From positions 124,001 through 188,000 of the forward strand of contig NZ_QOKZ01000002.1 in the NCBI RefSeq assembly GCF_003697785.1: a DNA stretch of 64,000 bases, read 5' to 3'. The notes under the pieces were generated by a model. The model had not been told where the DNA came from, did not search any database, and was given only the letters and a program-made list of their open reading frames with translations. The position numbers and the translations under genes are program-made. This DNA comes from Paracoccus alkanivorans (GTDB lineage: Bacteria > Pseudomonadota > Alphaproteobacteria > Rhodobacterales > Rhodobacteraceae). Within the stretch, counting starts at the first letter, position 1. Each line of letters begins with the position of its first letter. Below, piece after piece: positions 44,590 to 53,473 of the stretch.

Positions 44590-44726
44590 CCAGCCGGGGC
44601 AGCCCGATCCCTTGCCATGTCGGGCCGCGCGCTCATGCAATACCCCCGGAATCGCCGGATCGAAAACCACTTACACCGGCCCTCCTGTGATGAACCGTAA
44701 CACCACCGGTCACTGCCGGACCAGGC

Positions 44727-45440
44727 TCATACGGCGCGATCCTGGCTTACCCGCTTCGACAGCATCTCGTGACTCTCGACCCGTTCCGAATACCTGTCCA
44801 CCAGATGCGCGCGAATGTCACGGGTCAACAGGGTGAACCGGGTCAGTTCCTCCATCACGTCCACGATCCGGTCATAATAGGGTGAAGCCTTCATGCGGCC
44901 CTGTTCGTCGAACTCCTTCCAGGCCTTGGCGACCGAGGACTGGTTGGGGATGGTCAGCAGCCGCATCCAGCGCCCGAGAATGCGCAACTGGTTGACGGTG
45001 TTGAAGCTCTGGCTGCCGCCACAGACCTGCATGACGGCCAGCGTCTTGCCCTGGGTGGGCCGCACGCTGCCTAGCGACAGCGGAATCCAGTCGATCTGTG
45101 TTTTCATCAGTCCTGACATCGCGCCGTGCCGCTCGGGCGAGGACCAGACCATGCCCTCGCACCAGCCGACCAGTTCGCGCAGCTCGGCGACCTTGGGATG
45201 ATCCGCCTCCACGGCATCGGCCAGGGGCAGGCCCCGGGGATCGAAAAACCTGATCTCGGCGCCCAATCGCTCCAGGATGCGCCCGGCCTCTTCCGCCGCA
45301 AGGCGCGAGAAACTGCGTTGCCTCAGCGAACCGTAAAGAAGCAGGATACGCGCGGGGTGACTGCTGCGGTCTGCCGGAAACAGCGCATCGGGATCGGCAG
45401 GACGAAAGCAATCGGGGTTGATATTGGGCAGGTCGGTCAT
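44727..45440 (-). CDS. arsH: ArsH, NADPH-dependent FMN reductase of arsenic resistance
   Basis: A flavoprotein that oxidises trivalent organoarsenicals. The 237-residue protein has the FMN-binding [17 protein letters not shown] (about 37-53), the [21 protein letters not shown] motif and [17 protein letters not shown], all typical of ArsH. It is third in the arsR-acr3-arsH order, 33 bp after acr3. ATG 45440 is preceded by a TTG that is also open but unlikely. Confidence 0.93.
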   Translation of the reverse strand: MTDLPNINPDCFRPADPDALFPADRSSHPARILLLYGSLRQRSFSRLAAEEAGRILERLGAEIRFFDPRGLPLADAVEADHPKVAELRELVGWCEGMVWSSPERHGAMSGLMKTQIDWIPLSLGSVRPTQGKTLAVMQVCGGSQSFNTVNQLRILGRWMRLLTIPNQSSVAKAWKEFDEQGRMKASPYYDRIVDVMEELTRFTLLTRDIRAHLVDRYSERVESHEMLSKRVSQDRAV

Positions 45441-45473
45441 CAAGCTGTCTGATCTTTTGGCTCGGCAGGGCGA

Positions 45474-46526
45474 TCAGGGTTGCGTTTCCGGAAAACGGCT
45501 GCGGGTGCGGTTGGCGAAAGCGACCAGCGACAGCATCACCGGCACCTCGACCAGAACACCCACCACCGTCGCCAGTGCCGCGCCCGAATTCAGGCCGAAC
45601 AGGCTGATCGCGACCGCAACCGCCAGTTCGAAGAAATTCGACGTGCCGATCAATGCGCAAGGCGCGGCGATGCGATGCGGCACCTTCAGCGCGAAAGCCG
45701 CGGCATAGGCGATGGCAAAGATGCCATAGCTCTGGATCAGGATCGGCACGGCGATCAGCGCAATCACGAAGGGACGGTTCAGGATCACCTCGCCCTGAAG
45801 TCCGAACAGGATCGCGACCGTGGCGATCAGCCCGATGACGGACCAGGGCTTGACCCGTGCAGAGAACGCCTCGATGGCATCTTCGCTTCCAAGAATACGC
45901 CGGGTGATCAGCCCCGCGCTCAGCGGCAGCACCACATAAAGCAGGGTCGCCAGCACAAGCGTCTGCCATGGCACGATGATATCGGTGACACCCAGCAGGA
46001 AGGCGACGATGGGTGCGAAAGCCACGACCATGATCAGGTCATTCACCGAGACCTGCACCAGCGTATAGGTCGCATCCCCCCGCGTAAGCTGTGACCAGAC
46101 GAAAACCATTGCCGTGCAGGGGGCGGCGCCCAGCAGAATCAGCCCGGCGATATATTGCGCCGCGTCGTCAGGCGCGATCCAGGCTGCGAAAACATGCTCA
46201 AAGAACAATACGGCCAGCACAGCCATGGTAAAGGGCTTGATCAGCCAGTTTACCGCCAGTGTGACCAGCAATCCGCGCGGCTGGCGGGCGACATTGGCGA
46301 CTGCTCCGAAATCCACGCCGACCATCATCGGATAGACCATCGCCCAGATCAGCACGGCCACGACCAGATTGATCGAGGCGATCTCGGCACTCGCGACCGC
46401 TTCGACCAGGCCCGGCGCGACCGCACCGATCACCAGCCCCGCGATCATCGCCAGCGCGACCCAAACCGTCAGATAACGTTCGAAAATCCCGAGGCTGCCG
46501 GCCTCGGAAGCGGTCATATCCGTCAT
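45474..46526 (-). CDS. arsB: Arsenite efflux permease, ACR3 type
   Basis: A ten-helix inner-membrane carrier that exports arsenite, 350 residues. The essential cysteine is C137 in [19 protein letters not shown], with the conserved NWLIKPF and the late [31 protein letters not shown] before ATG 46526 sets the start, seven bases after the arsR stop; the frame is open further upstream through arsR. It belongs to the arsR-acr3-arsH operon and has no ArsA partner here. Confidence 0.94.
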   Translation of the reverse strand: MTDMTASEAGSLGIFERYLTVWVALAMIAGLVIGAVAPGLVEAVASAEIASINLVVAVLIWAMVYPMMVGVDFGAVANVARQPRGLLVTLAVNWLIKPFTMAVLAVLFFEHVFAAWIAPDDAAQYIAGLILLGAAPCTAMVFVWSQLTRGDATYTLVQVSVNDLIMVVAFAPIVAFLLGVTDIIVPWQTLVLATLLYVVLPLSAGLITRRILGSEDAIEAFSARVKPWSVIGLIATVAILFGLQGEVILNRPFVIALIAVPILIQSYGIFAIAYAAAFALKVPHRIAAPCALIGTSNFFELAVAVAISLFGLNSGAALATVVGVLVEVPVMLSLVAFANRTRSRFPETQP

Positions 46527-46533
46527 TTCATCC

Positions 46534-46890
46534 TCAATTTTCCGAAGTGCCGCAAGGCGCACAATCGCAGGCGATCTGTTCGAGAACGGGCCGGCAAAGC
46601 TCGGGCCGCCCACCGCAGCAATCCTCCATCAGGAAGCTCAGCAGGCGGCGCATGCCCTCGATTTCAGCGAAATAGCGGATCGAGCGGCCTTCCCGTTGCC
46701 CGCGGATCAGGCCGGCCTGCGTCAGGATCGTCAGGTTGTTCGACAGCGTGCTGGCCCGCAATTCCAGCGCATCCGCAATTTCACCGGCCGCCAGCCCATC
46801 CGGGCCTGCCTGAACGAGCAGGCGGAAGATGTCGATACGCATATCATGCGCCAAAGCCGAGAGGGATACGAGTGCGTCAGACTTTTCCAT
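46534..46890 (-). CDS. arsR: ArsR-family arsenic-responsive repressor
   Basis: A 118-residue winged-helix repressor (about 8-85; [48 protein letters not shown]). The cysteines lie after the DNA-binding domain: C91, C92 and C99 ([10 protein letters not shown]), with three more at 108, 110 and 113. This C-terminal pattern is that of the Acidithiobacillus-type ArsR, where three such cysteines bind arsenite, and not the alpha-3 type of the plasmid R773 protein. It leads the arsenic operon and diverges from the SOS operon. Confidence 0.92.
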   Translation of the reverse strand: MEKSDALVSLSALAHDMRIDIFRLLVQAGPDGLAAGEIADALELRASTLSNNLTILTQAGLIRGQREGRSIRYFAEIEGMRRLLSFLMEDCCGGRPELCRPVLEQIACDCAPCGTSEN

Positions 46891-46925
46891 AATTCATGTA
46901 ATATCAAAATATAAATCGTCACACA
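46880..46925 (-). promoter_or_regulatory. AT-rich arsR promoter/operator region
   Basis: The 5' end and upstream side of arsR form an AT-rich stretch (CATAATTCATGTAATATCAA and onward), clearly unlike the surrounding GC-rich sequence. It should hold the ars promoter and ArsR operator, but I cannot pick out a symmetric site with confidence. Confidence 0.35.
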
Positions 46926-46964
46926 AGACCCGAAAGCGGCAGGCCGGTTTCGAACCCTTGTAAT

Positions 46965-46979
46965 GTTCTCTTTTTGTTC
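46965..46979 (+). promoter_or_regulatory. SOS (LexA) box, GTTC-N7-GTTC
   Basis: GTTC at 46965-46968 and GTTC at 46976-46979 are separated by exactly seven bases (TCTTTTT). This is the direct-repeat LexA site of the Rhodobacter/Alphaproteobacteria type. It lies 13 bp before the ATG of the HhH-GPD gene that heads the imuA-imuB-dnaE2 cluster. Confidence 0.85.
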
Positions 46980-46992
46980 TTATCATGAGATC

Positions 46993-47790
46993 ATGCAATA
47001 CAGTCTGCCCTTTACGTCATTCAACCGGCTTGCAGCGGTTCACCGATGCCTGACCAAGGCGTTCGGGACACCGCCGGAACATCTGCGGCTTGATCCGGTC
47101 AGCCAGATGGTGCTGGCGATGGTCAGCATCAGGACGCGCGATGAAATTTCCGGAGCGGCGTTCCTGCGGCTGGCGCGGCATTGCGGACATTGGGAAGCCT
47201 TGGCCCAGATGGCACCGGACGCAATCGAACCCTTGCTTCACGGCGTCACCCATCCGGAACGCAAAGCGAATGCCCTGCCCCGCGCTTTGCGGGAAATCAT
47301 CGACCGGCGCGGCGCGCTGACGCTTGACTTCCTGGCCGGATGGCCGGTCGGGGCCGCGATTGACTGGCTGGAAAATCTCCATGGCGTCGGCCCCAAGATC
47401 AGCGCGGCCACGCTCAATCTCAGCACCCTGCAAAGGCGCGTTCTTGTCGTCGATACGGCTCATTGGCGTGCGGCACGCTGCCTGGGGCTGATCCCTGAAA
47501 GGGCGGATCCAGGGCATGCCGCGCGGATGCTCAATCATCTGGCGCCGGATGAATGGGGGGCTGCGGACATGGCGCGGCATTACGCATTGATGAAGCGGTT
47601 GGGAAAAACCTGCTGCGTGCAGGCATCCCCCCGTTCCTGCCCGTTCTTTCCCCTTTGCGCCACCTCTCGCCGGTCCGTTTCACGGCAGATGAGGGGTAAG
47701 CGCCTTGAGGACGGGCTTCGCGCATGGGCAAGCCGCCATAGCAGCCACTCCGGTCACGGACGCGATATTGCGCCCGGCGGCCTGTCGTGA
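46993..47790 (+). CDS. HhH-GPD superfamily DNA glycosylase-like protein (endonuclease III-like)
   Basis: A 265-residue protein with the helix-hairpin-helix of base-excision glycosylases, LHGVGPKISAATLN, where K is at the catalytic-lysine position of endonuclease III, followed by VLVVDTAHWRAARCLGL with the conserved aspartate. The C-terminal cysteine cluster reads CCVQASPRSCPFFPLC: only three of the four [4Fe-4S] ligands of endonuclease III align, plus one extra cysteine, so cluster binding is doubtful. A basic 40-residue tail follows. The start at 46993 lies just after the SOS box; an earlier ATG at 46963 would precede the box and is unlikely. imuA begins 21 bp downstream. Confidence 0.78.
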   Translation: MQYSLPFTSFNRLAAVHRCLTKAFGTPPEHLRLDPVSQMVLAMVSIRTRDEISGAAFLRLARHCGHWEALAQMAPDAIEPLLHGVTHPERKANALPRALREIIDRRGALTLDFLAGWPVGAAIDWLENLHGVGPKISAATLNLSTLQRRVLVVDTAHWRAARCLGLIPERADPGHAARMLNHLAPDEWGAADMARHYALMKRLGKTCCVQASPRSCPFFPLCATSRRSVSRQMRGKRLEDGLRAWASRHSSHSGHGRDIAPGGLS

Positions 47791-47811
47791 CACCCGGACC
47801 GGATTCGGATC

Positions 47812-48591
47812 ATGAGCGCCCCCGGCAGCATAGAGTCCCTGCGCCATCGCATCGCCATACAAGAGCGGTTATCGCCTTCCAGACGGCCTGTCCTGTCTCT
47901 TGGCGAAATGAACATGGCATTCGCCGATGGCGGGCTATCCACCGGTGCATTGCACGAGATCGTGCCCGCCAGATCCGGCGATCTCGCGGCCGGTATCGGT
48001 TTCGCAACCTGTCTCCTTGCGTCAATCGCAGGGCTGCGGCCGGGCTTTACCCTCTGGGTTCTGCCCATGGATCGCAAGTTCCGGGACGGGACACCCTGTC
48101 CAAACGGCCTGACCGCGCTTGGCCTCGACCCGGCCCGCCTGATCCGGGTCGAGGCACGCAAGGGAACCGATATCCTCTGGGCGCTGGAAGAGGGGCTGGC
48201 ACATCCGGCGCTGAGCGCGGTGATCGGCGTGCTGCCAGGGCGCGACCGAAGCTATGATTTCACCGCCAGCCGCCGCCTTGCCATGCGCGCCGCCAGGCAA
48301 GGTGTGACCGCCCTGATCCTGCGTGACAAGACGCATCCGGCCATGTCCACGGCTGCCGAAACGCGCTGGTCGGTCGCCGCCATGCCGGGTGTTCCGGCGC
48401 AGCATGCCGGGCCGGTCGGCACGCCGCGATGGCGGCTTGAGCTGACCAAATGCAGGAAAGGAACCCCCGGAAAATGGGAGGTCGAATGGGATCATGAAAC
48501 GCTTTCTTTCCGTTTTCCTGCCCCGCTGGCCGATCGAACGCCGGCATGGGCGCATGGCTCTTACAACAGCCGATGGGCAAAGGCTTCGTGA
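47812..48591 (+). CDS. imuA: ImuA, mutasome accessory protein
   Basis: A 259-residue protein of the ImuA (SulA/RecA-like) family that works with ImuB and DnaE2 in SOS mutagenesis. It shows the family pattern GGLSTGALHEIVP near residue 40 and FTLWVLP, then LRVEARKGTDILWALEEGL and TASRRLAMRAARQGVTALILR. The gene overlaps imuB by 98 bp. It sits second in the probable SOS operon. Confidence 0.9.
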   Translation: MSAPGSIESLRHRIAIQERLSPSRRPVLSLGEMNMAFADGGLSTGALHEIVPARSGDLAAGIGFATCLLASIAGLRPGFTLWVLPMDRKFRDGTPCPNGLTALGLDPARLIRVEARKGTDILWALEEGLAHPALSAVIGVLPGRDRSYDFTASRRLAMRAARQGVTALILRDKTHPAMSTAAETRWSVAAMPGVPAQHAGPVGTPRWRLELTKCRKGTPGKWEVEWDHETLSFRFPAPLADRTPAWAHGSYNSRWAKAS

Positions 48592-50068
48592 GGACGAGCC
48601 CTTGGCGCTGATCACGACATCGGAGAGCGGTCAGCATATCACCGCCCTGAACACGGCCGCCCATCACATGGGGTTCCGGCCCGGCATGACGCTGGCCGAT
48701 GCCCGTGCCATCCATCCGGCGCTGCAAACCGCGCATGCCGACCCTGCCGGCGACGACCGGGCGCTGATCGGGCTCGCCTTGTGGTGCCAAAGCTACAGCC
48801 CTTTCACCCGCTCCGATCCTCCTGACGGAATCAGCCTCGACATCACCGGCTGCGCGCATCTTTTCGGCGGCGAGGCCGGAATGATGGAGAAGATGTCGAG
48901 GCGGCTGAGCGGTTTCGGCCTTTCGGCCCGGCTTGCCATCGCCCCCACCATCGGCGCGGCATGGGGTCTGGCCCGCCATGCGCCGGACCCTTGCCATATC
49001 TCCCACCAACAGGAACTTCACGCCGATCTCGCGCCGCTGCCCGTTGCCGCGCTTCGCCTTTCGCCGGAAACCTGTCAAGCGCTTGAAAAACTCGGCCTGA
49101 AGAGGGCCGGCGATCTCATGGACAAGCCCCGCGCCCCTCTTGCCGCCCGTTTCGGACCACGGCTCTTGCGCCGCCTGGACACGGCGATGGGGCATGAAGA
49201 GGAAAGCTTCATCCCGCTCGGCCCCCCGGTCTCGCATGTCGCGGAATGCCGCTTTGCCGAACCCGTCATAACCCGGAAGGGAATCGAGATCGCCGTCGAG
49301 AGACTGACCCATGATCTGGCGGATATGCTGGAAAAGGCCGGCAAGGGCGCGCGACGGCTGGAATTGCGGCTTTTCCGCATCGATGGCTGGTTCGAAACGC
49401 TGCCGCTTGCCACCAGCACCGCCACGCGCGACCCCCGCCATCTCTGCCATCTGCTTTGCGAGCGGCTTGACCGGATCGAGCAGCGGGCGGGTTTCGGTTT
49501 CGAGGCGGCACGGCTGAGCGCAGTTCTGATCGAGGACAAGCCCGCGCAGCAGGAGGATATGGATGGCCCCATGCACGGCTCTGGCCGGGACGACATCGCC
49601 CCGCTGCTCGACCGGCTCGTCAGCCGTTTCGGCCCGGATCACGTCACCCGCCCCCTGCCCTGTCCCAGCCATATCCCCGAGCGCGCCTTTCGCTTCGTCT
49701 CGGTTCTGGAGAAGATCGGCACCCCCGACTGGCCCGCGCATGCCCGGATCGTTCAGGACGGCGCGGATTTCGCGCGTCCGCTTTTGCTGTTCGCCCCGCC
49801 CGAACCCATCACCGCCATCGCGGAAGCCCCGGACAGCCCCCCGGCGCGTTTCGAATGGCGGCGCGAACCGCATCGCGTCACCCGCGCCGAGGGACCGGAA
49901 CGCATCGCCCCCGAATGGTGGCGAGTCCATGAAGGCGCCAGCCGCACGACGCGCGACTATTACCGGGTCGAGGACGAGGCAGGCCATCGTTTCTGGCTTT
50001 TCCGCGACGGGCTGTATGACCGCGCCGGGGATGCACCGCGCTGGTTCATTCACGGGATCTTCGCATGA
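48494..50068 (+). CDS. imuB: ImuB, inactive Y-family polymerase homolog
   Basis: A 524-residue Y-family DNA polymerase homolog that recruits DnaE2 and the sliding clamp. The N-terminal motif with the first catalytic acids is replaced (LSVFLPRWPIER instead of a D-containing motif) and the S-I-D-E motif reads SLDITGC, so it should not polymerise, as known for ImuB. Thumb/little-finger domains follow (about 165-350). The C-terminal EWWRVHEGASRTTRDYYRVEDEAG is typical. The conserved MKRFLSVFLPRWP start lies 98 bp inside imuA, and the end overlaps dnaE2 by four bases. Confidence 0.93.
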   Translation: MKRFLSVFLPRWPIERRHGRMALTTADGQRLREDEPLALITTSESGQHITALNTAAHHMGFRPGMTLADARAIHPALQTAHADPAGDDRALIGLALWCQSYSPFTRSDPPDGISLDITGCAHLFGGEAGMMEKMSRRLSGFGLSARLAIAPTIGAAWGLARHAPDPCHISHQQELHADLAPLPVAALRLSPETCQALEKLGLKRAGDLMDKPRAPLAARFGPRLLRRLDTAMGHEEESFIPLGPPVSHVAECRFAEPVITRKGIEIAVERLTHDLADMLEKAGKGARRLELRLFRIDGWFETLPLATSTATRDPRHLCHLLCERLDRIEQRAGFGFEAARLSAVLIEDKPAQQEDMDGPMHGSGRDDIAPLLDRLVSRFGPDHVTRPLPCPSHIPERAFRFVSVLEKIGTPDWPAHARIVQDGADFARPLLLFAPPEPITAIAEAPDSPPARFEWRREPHRVTRAEGPERIAPEWWRVHEGASRTTRDYYRVEDEAGHRFWLFRDGLYDRAGDAPRWFIHGIFA

Positions 50069-53000
50069 GCGCGTCACCTCCATTCGCCGAACTTGCCGTC
50101 ACCAGCAATTTCAGCTTCCTGCGTGGCGGCTCGCATCCGGAGGAACTGGTGGCGACGGCTGCGCGGCTTGGCCATGCCGCCATTGGCATTGCCGATCGCA
50201 ACTCGCTGGCCGGTGCCGTAAGGGCCCATGTAGAGGCAAAGGCGCAGGGTATCCGCCTTGTCGTCGGAGTGCGGCTGGTGCTGATGGAGGGGTTCGAGAC
50301 GCTGTGCTTTCCGACCGGCCGCGCCGCCTATGGCCGATTGACCCGGCTGCTGACCACCGGCAATCGCCGGGCGCCCAAGGGCGAATGCCATCTTTTCCTC
50401 GATGATCTTCCCGCGCTTGAAAGAGGTCATCGCTTCATCGCCATGCCTCCCTATGATTTCGGCGCGGATTTCGAGGCTCATCTGACCCGGCTGGCCACGC
50501 TCTTTCCCGGTGCCGTCCATCTTGCGCTGACCCCGTATCGCCGCGCCAATGACCGGGCCCGGCAACAGCGGCTGGCGGCCTTGGCGGATACCAGCGGCAC
50601 GCCCCTTACCGCGACCAATGACGTGCTTTACCACGCTCCCGCCCGCCGTCCATTGCAGGATCTGCTGACCTGCATCCGCGAGCATTGCACCATCGACGAG
50701 GCGGGCTTTCGGCTGGAACGCAATGCCGAGCGGCACCTGAAGGAACCGCAGGAAATGGCCCGGCTGCTGGGCGGTCACGAAGCTGCCGTCGCGCGCTCGG
50801 TGGAACTGGCAGAGGCCTGCCGGTTTTCGCTGGATGAGCTGGCACAGGATTATCCGGCGGAATCCGCAGGGCAAAGCGCCACCCCGCAAGAGGAACTGGA
50901 ACGCCTGACCTGGCTTGGCGCACAGAGACGCTTTCCCATGGGGCCGAGTGACAAGCGGCGCGGCCAGATCGCCAATGAGCTGCGGCTGATCGGGGAACTG
51001 AACTATGCCGCCTATTTCCTGACTGTGCATGACATCGTGCATTTCGCCCGCACGCAAGAGCCGCCCATTCTCTGCCAGGGGCGTGGTTCTGCGGCCAATT
51101 CCATCGTCTGCTACTGCCTTGGCATCACCTCGGTGGACCCGGACGAGATCGACCTGCTGTTCGAACGGTTCATCTCTGCCGAACGTGGCGAGCCCCCGGA
51201 TATCGATGTCGATTTCGAGCATGAGCGGCGCGAAGAGGTCATGCAATATATCTATGACAAATATGGCCGCAGCCGCGCCGGGCTGGCCGCGACCGTCATC
51301 ACCTATCGCAGCCGCAGCGCGATGCGAGAGGCGGGCAAGGCCATGGGCCTGTCGCCGGATGTCGTCGCCGCCATGACCAGCCATGTCTGGGGACGTTCCT
51401 CTGACACCCCGGAGTCAGAGCGGATACGCGAGGCCGGGTTGGACCCGGCCGATCCCCGGCTGCGCCAGACGCTGATACTGGCCCGGCAGCTCATCGGTTT
51501 TCCGCGACACCTGTCGCAACATGTCGGCGGCTTCGTGCTGACGGATTCGCCGCTGGACGAGATCGTGCCGATTGCCAATGCGGCCATGAAGGACCGCACC
51601 ATGGTCGAATGGGACAAGAACGATCTCGACGCCCTCGATATCCTGAAGGTCGATGTCCTGTCCCTTGGCATGCTGACCTGCCTGCGCAAGGCCTTTGACC
51701 TGCTGCGGGACCATTACGGCGAGGACCGGACGCTTGCCACCGTGCCACGTGATGACGGCCCGACCTATGACATGATCCAGCGGGCCGACACGATCGGCGT
51801 GTTCCAGATCGAAAGCCGGGCGCAGATGTCGATGCTGCCCCGCTTGCGCCCCAAGAATTTCTACGACCTGGTCATAGAGATCGCCATCGTCCGGCCCGGC
51901 CCTATCCAGGGCGACATGGTGCATCCCTATCTGCGCAGGCGTAGCGGGTTGGAGAAGATCGAATATCCCAAGCCCGAGTTGGAGGAAGTTCTCAGCAAGA
52001 CTTGCGGTGTGCCGCTGTTCCAGGAACAGGCAATGAAGATGGCCATCGTCGCCGCTGGTTTCTCCCCCGCCAAGGCGGACAGGCTGCGCCGCGCCATGGC
52101 CTCTTTCCGGCACACGGGCACCATCGACCGGTTTCGCGAGGATTTCATAAACGGCATGACCGCAAACGGATATGAACCCGATTTCGCCGAGCGCTGCTTC
52201 AAGCAGATCGAGGGTTTCAGCGATTACGGCTTTCCCGAAAGCCACTCGGCCAGCTTCGCCCTGCTGGCCTATGCCTCTTCCTGGCTCAAATGCCGTTATC
52301 CGGATGTCTTTGCCTGTGCCCTGCTGAATTCGCAGCCCATGGGCTTTTATTCCGCATCCTCCATCATCCGCGATTTCCGCGATCATGGTGGCGAGGTGCG
52401 GCCTGCCGATATCAATCACAGTGAATGGGATCACAGCCTGGAGCCGGCGGAGAAACCGGGCTCTGTCCGTTTCGCCCTTCGCCTTGGCCTGCGGCAGATC
52501 GAGGGAATGCGCGAGGATACCGCTCGGGCAATCGCGCAGGCGCGCGGCACAGGATTCACGAGCCTGCGCGATCTCTATTTCCGGACGGGGGTAGACATGT
52601 TCTCGCTGCGCCGCCTGGCCGAAGCCGATGCCTTCGGCTCTGTCGGGCTTGACCGGCGTGCCGCGCTTTGGGAAGTGCGGGGGCTGGGCGGGCATCAGGG
52701 CGCGCGGGCGGCAGCCGAGGACCTGCCGCTCTTTGCTGCCGCGCAGACGCCCGGTGGCGCCTCATTCCAGGCCGAGCAGACCGTCATCCTGCCCCGGCTT
52801 TCCCCGGGCGAGCATGTGGTCGAGGATTACAGCACGCTCAAGCTGTCGCTCAAGGCGCATCCAGTATCCTTCCTGCGTCAGCGTCTGGTCAGGCAGCGCG
52901 TCCAGCCGAACGGGACATTGGCCGATATCCCGAACGGACAGCCGGTGCGCATAGCGGGCCTTGTCCTTGTCCGGCAGAGGCCGGGCACGGCGAAAGGCAC

Positions 53001-53286
53001 CATTTTCATGACGCTGGAGGATGAAACCGGCATCGCCAATGTCGTCATCTGGAAGAATATCTTCAGGAAATTCCGGCGCATCGTTTTCGGTGCCCGGATG
53101 ACCGGGGTGGAAGGCGTCCTGCAGAAAGAGCAGGAGGTCATCCATGTGATCGCCCACAGGCTCGTCGACCTGACGCCCGAGCTCATGGACGCCATGGAAG
53201 CAGGCGCACAGCCGATGCCCGCGCAAAATCTCTGGCGGCATCCTCGAAATATACGCGTGCTGCCGAAAGGGCGGAATTTCCATTGA
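50065..53286 (+). CDS. dnaE2: Error-prone DNA polymerase DnaE2
   Basis: The C-family polymerase of SOS translesion mutagenesis, 1073 residues. It has an N-terminal PHP domain (SNFSFLRGGSHPEELV, IADRNSLAG), the palm with the catalytic aspartates in PDIDVDFEHERREEV, the finger region (GVFQIESRAQMSMLPRLRP, PGPIQGDMVHPYLRRR), GFPESHSASFALLAYASSWLK, and a C-terminal OB-type domain (IFMTLEDETGIANVVIW). Fourth in the probable SOS operon; ATG overlaps the imuB stop. A ~159-bp inverted-repeat element begins 28 bp after the stop. Confidence 0.95.
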   Translation: MSASPPFAELAVTSNFSFLRGGSHPEELVATAARLGHAAIGIADRNSLAGAVRAHVEAKAQGIRLVVGVRLVLMEGFETLCFPTGRAAYGRLTRLLTTGNRRAPKGECHLFLDDLPALERGHRFIAMPPYDFGADFEAHLTRLATLFPGAVHLALTPYRRANDRARQQRLAALADTSGTPLTATNDVLYHAPARRPLQDLLTCIREHCTIDEAGFRLERNAERHLKEPQEMARLLGGHEAAVARSVELAEACRFSLDELAQDYPAESAGQSATPQEELERLTWLGAQRRFPMGPSDKRRGQIANELRLIGELNYAAYFLTVHDIVHFARTQEPPILCQGRGSAANSIVCYCLGITSVDPDEIDLLFERFISAERGEPPDIDVDFEHERREEVMQYIYDKYGRSRAGLAATVITYRSRSAMREAGKAMGLSPDVVAAMTSHVWGRSSDTPESERIREAGLDPADPRLRQTLILARQLIGFPRHLSQHVGGFVLTDSPLDEIVPIANAAMKDRTMVEWDKNDLDALDILKVDVLSLGMLTCLRKAFDLLRDHYGEDRTLATVPRDDGPTYDMIQRADTIGVFQIESRAQMSMLPRLRPKNFYDLVIEIAIVRPGPIQGDMVHPYLRRRSGLEKIEYPKPELEEVLSKTCGVPLFQEQAMKMAIVAAGFSPAKADRLRRAMASFRHTGTIDRFREDFINGMTANGYEPDFAERCFKQIEGFSDYGFPESHSASFALLAYASSWLKCRYPDVFACALLNSQPMGFYSASSIIRDFRDHGGEVRPADINHSEWDHSLEPAEKPGSVRFALRLGLRQIEGMREDTARAIAQARGTGFTSLRDLYFRTGVDMFSLRRLAEADAFGSVGLDRRAALWEVRGLGGHQGARAAAEDLPLFAAAQTPGGASFQAEQTVILPRLSPGEHVVEDYSTLKLSLKAHPVSFLRQRLVRQRVQPNGTLADIPNGQPVRIAGLVLVRQRPGTAKGTIFMTLEDETGIANVVIWKNIFRKFRRIVFGARMTGVEGVLQKEQEVIHVIAHRLVDLTPELMDAMEAGAQPMPAQNLWRHPRNIRVLPKGRNFH

Positions 53287-53314
53287 ACGCCCGCAACCAG
53301 CCGAACATTACAGG

Positions 53315-53473
53315 CCAGAGCAGTTTGCAGTTGATCGGGCTCAGTCGCGAACAGCATCCAGCGATGGCAGGGGCGCTGCCCCCATCCGGCCCATACGGGC
53401 CGGCTTCCTCCGGGATATTTGCATGAAGAAGAATGGGCCGGGGTAGATTCGATCAAACGCAAACTGCGCTAGG
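53315..53473 (+). repeat. MITE-like element, copy A
   Basis: A 159-bp element bounded by imperfect terminal inverted repeats (left begins CCAGAGCAGTTTGCAG; right ends AACTGCGCTAGG). Inside are hairpins GGGGC-GCT-GCCCC and CCGGCCC-ATAC-GGGCCGG, then the core ATATTTGCATGAAGAAG. Nearly the same sequence occurs reversed at 61113-61270. It lies between the convergent dnaE2 and lysR genes; its last bases contain the lysR stop codon. Confidence 0.8.

Noticed and set aside
48260..50083. A 607-codon minus-strand frame opposite imuA/imuB
   Set aside because: ImuA and ImuB motifs are clear on the plus strand, and the antisense frame has no family features.
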